Shown one piece after another: positions 4,493-5,321 of a stretch of DNA of 5,321 nt. The notes below the pieces were generated by a model, which was not told where the DNA came from, did no database searches, and saw only the letters and a program-made list of their open reading frames with translations. Source of the DNA: Firmicutes bacterium UBA3914 (GTDB lineage Bacteria > Bacillota > Limnochordia > Darwinibacteriales > Darwinibacteriaceae); contig DGEY01000062.1 in NCBI GenBank assembly GCA_002391385.1, positions 1 to 5,321 of the forward strand. Direction: 5' to 3'. The position numbers and the translations under genes were made by a program. Position 1 is the first letter of the stretch, and every line of letters begins with the position of its first letter.

Positions 4493-5321
4493 ATGCGCAA
4501 GCGCCTAGGTGATATCCTGCAGGAGCAGGGCCTAATTAACGAACAGCAACTGGCTGCCGCCTTGGAAGACCAGCGGCGCACCGGGGCGCGGCTGGGGCAG
4601 AGCCTGGTCAAGTTAAATTTCGTCACCGCCGGCCAGGTGGCCGATGCCCTCAGCCAGCATCTCATGATCGAGCGGGTGGATCTGGCCCGGCGCTATCTTT
4701 CGCCGGAGATTGTGGATCTGATCCCTTCCCAGGTGATCACCACCAGGCATGTGCTGCCCGTGGATGTCCAGGATGGGATCTTGCTTGTGGCCATGGCCGA
4801 TCCTTTGGATATCAACGTGATCGACGATCTGCAGCGCCTCACGGGGCGGATCATCCAGCCCCTGGTGGCCACGGAAGAGGAGATTCTGGAAGCCTACCAG
4901 AGGACCAGGGATATTGCCCTCAGCGCCAAGGAGCTCTTTGAGGATTACCAAGATCAGGAGGCGGAAAAGGAAGAACCGGCCCAGGAATACCTGGGGGATG
5001 CCCCGGGGGTGCGCCTGGTGAACCTCATCTTGGAGCAGGCCCTGGCCCAGAAGGCCAGCGACATCCACTTGGAGCCCCACGAGGCCAGGATGAAGGTGCG
5101 CTACCGCATCGACGGGCTTTTGCGGGACATGATGGAGATCCCCAGGCATCTGCAAAATGATGTGAACTCCCGCATCAAGATCATGGCCGGGCTGGATATC
5201 ACCGAACGGCGCAAGCCCCAGGACGGGCGCTTCCAGCTCCACCTGGCGGGCCAGGATGTGGATCTGAGGGTTTCCTCCCTGCCCACTGTCTACGGGGAAA
5301 AGATCGTGGTGCGGGTGCTCT
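4493..5321 (+). CDS. pilB: Type IV pilus / type II secretion assembly ATPase, PilB/GspE family, with MshEN domain (5' part)
   Basis: The first 276 residues of a hexameric cytoplasmic ATPase that drives pilus extension (PilB) or type II secretion (GspE). The frame stays open to the window end; family members have about 560 residues, so roughly half is present. Residues 4-27 (RLGDIL...G13...L20...L24...Q27) and 33-56 (RLGQSL...V49...L53) are two 24-residue MshEN motifs separated by five residues, the known c-di-GMP-binding arrangement. The second copy is degenerate, with N42 for Gly and H56 for Gln. Residues 57-140 finish the N-terminal domain (LLVAMADPLDINVIDDL). An acidic linker follows (about 146-168). 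The second domain then starts at GVRLVNLILEQAL (172-184), with KASDIHLEP (187-195), YRIDGLLRD (204-212) and AGLDITERRKPQDGRF (232-247). Walker A lies beyond the window. PilB is preferred over GspE because Firmicutes usually carry pilus systems, but later genes would decide. A terminator sits just upstream. Confidence 0.94.
   Translation, partial: MRKRLGDILQEQGLINEQQLAAALEDQRRTGARLGQSLVKLNFVTAGQVADALSQHLMIERVDLARRYLSPEIVDLIPSQVITTRHVLPVDVQDGILLVAMADPLDINVIDDLQRLTGRIIQPLVATEEEILEAYQRTRDIALSAKELFEDYQDQEAEKEEPAQEYLGDAPGVRLVNLILEQALAQKASDIHLEPHEARMKVRYRIDGLLRDMMEIPRHLQNDVNSRIKIMAGLDITERRKPQDGRFQLHLAGQDVDLRVSSLPTVYGEKIVVRVL

Noticed and set aside
4613..5242. A 209-codon open frame on the - strand.
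   Set aside because: It is the antisense shadow of the pilB/gspE gene, whose + strand frame has clear family motifs and remains open to the window end.

Overview
The window reads as bacterial chromosome from a GC-rich, probably anaerobic member of the Firmicutes (Clostridia or a relative). The taxonomic guess rests mainly on a complete SCIFF peptide and maturase pair, a hallmark of Clostridia. Strong AAGGAGG-type ribosome binding sites, a TTG start, rho-independent terminators at gene ends and a PilB-type ATPase fit this. The GC-rich codon use points to a lineage such as the Peptococcaceae or Moorella relatives rather than low-GC Clostridium. The genus cannot be told from this sequence.

Layout. 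Positions 1-495 (+) hold the 3' end of an oligopeptide/dipeptide ABC transporter ATPase (OppF/DppF type). A hairpin at 518-553 can end transcription from both sides. Positions 569-2617 (-) encode a complete 682-residue membrane chemoreceptor with a Cache-like sensor, HAMP and signalling domain. A 145-base divergent region (2618-2762) follows, with an extended -10 promoter for the rightward genes and a GC-rich palindrome. Positions 2763-2903 (+) encode a 46-residue SCIFF precursor peptide, too short for many gene callers. A terminator-like hairpin (2911-2945) separates it from its radical SAM/SPASM maturase (2982-4337, TTG start). A 155-base intergenic region (4338-4492) carries a candidate H-type pseudoknot directly abutting a strong terminator. 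The window ends inside a pilB/gspE-type pilus or secretion ATPase gene (from 4493) whose N terminus carries the tandem c-di-GMP-binding MshEN motif.

How the genes work together. The SCIFF peptide and maturase form a minimal ranthipeptide (radical thioether RiPP) system. The hairpin between them probably keeps enzyme expression below peptide expression. No exporter or protease gene for the peptide is visible here. The pilB gene starts only 21 bases after the terminator T-run, so its transcript must cross that terminator. This makes the 4391-4471 element a good candidate for a regulated leader (riboswitch or attenuator). The chemoreceptor and pilus ATPase are both surface-behaviour genes, but any link to SCIFF is inference from proximity only.
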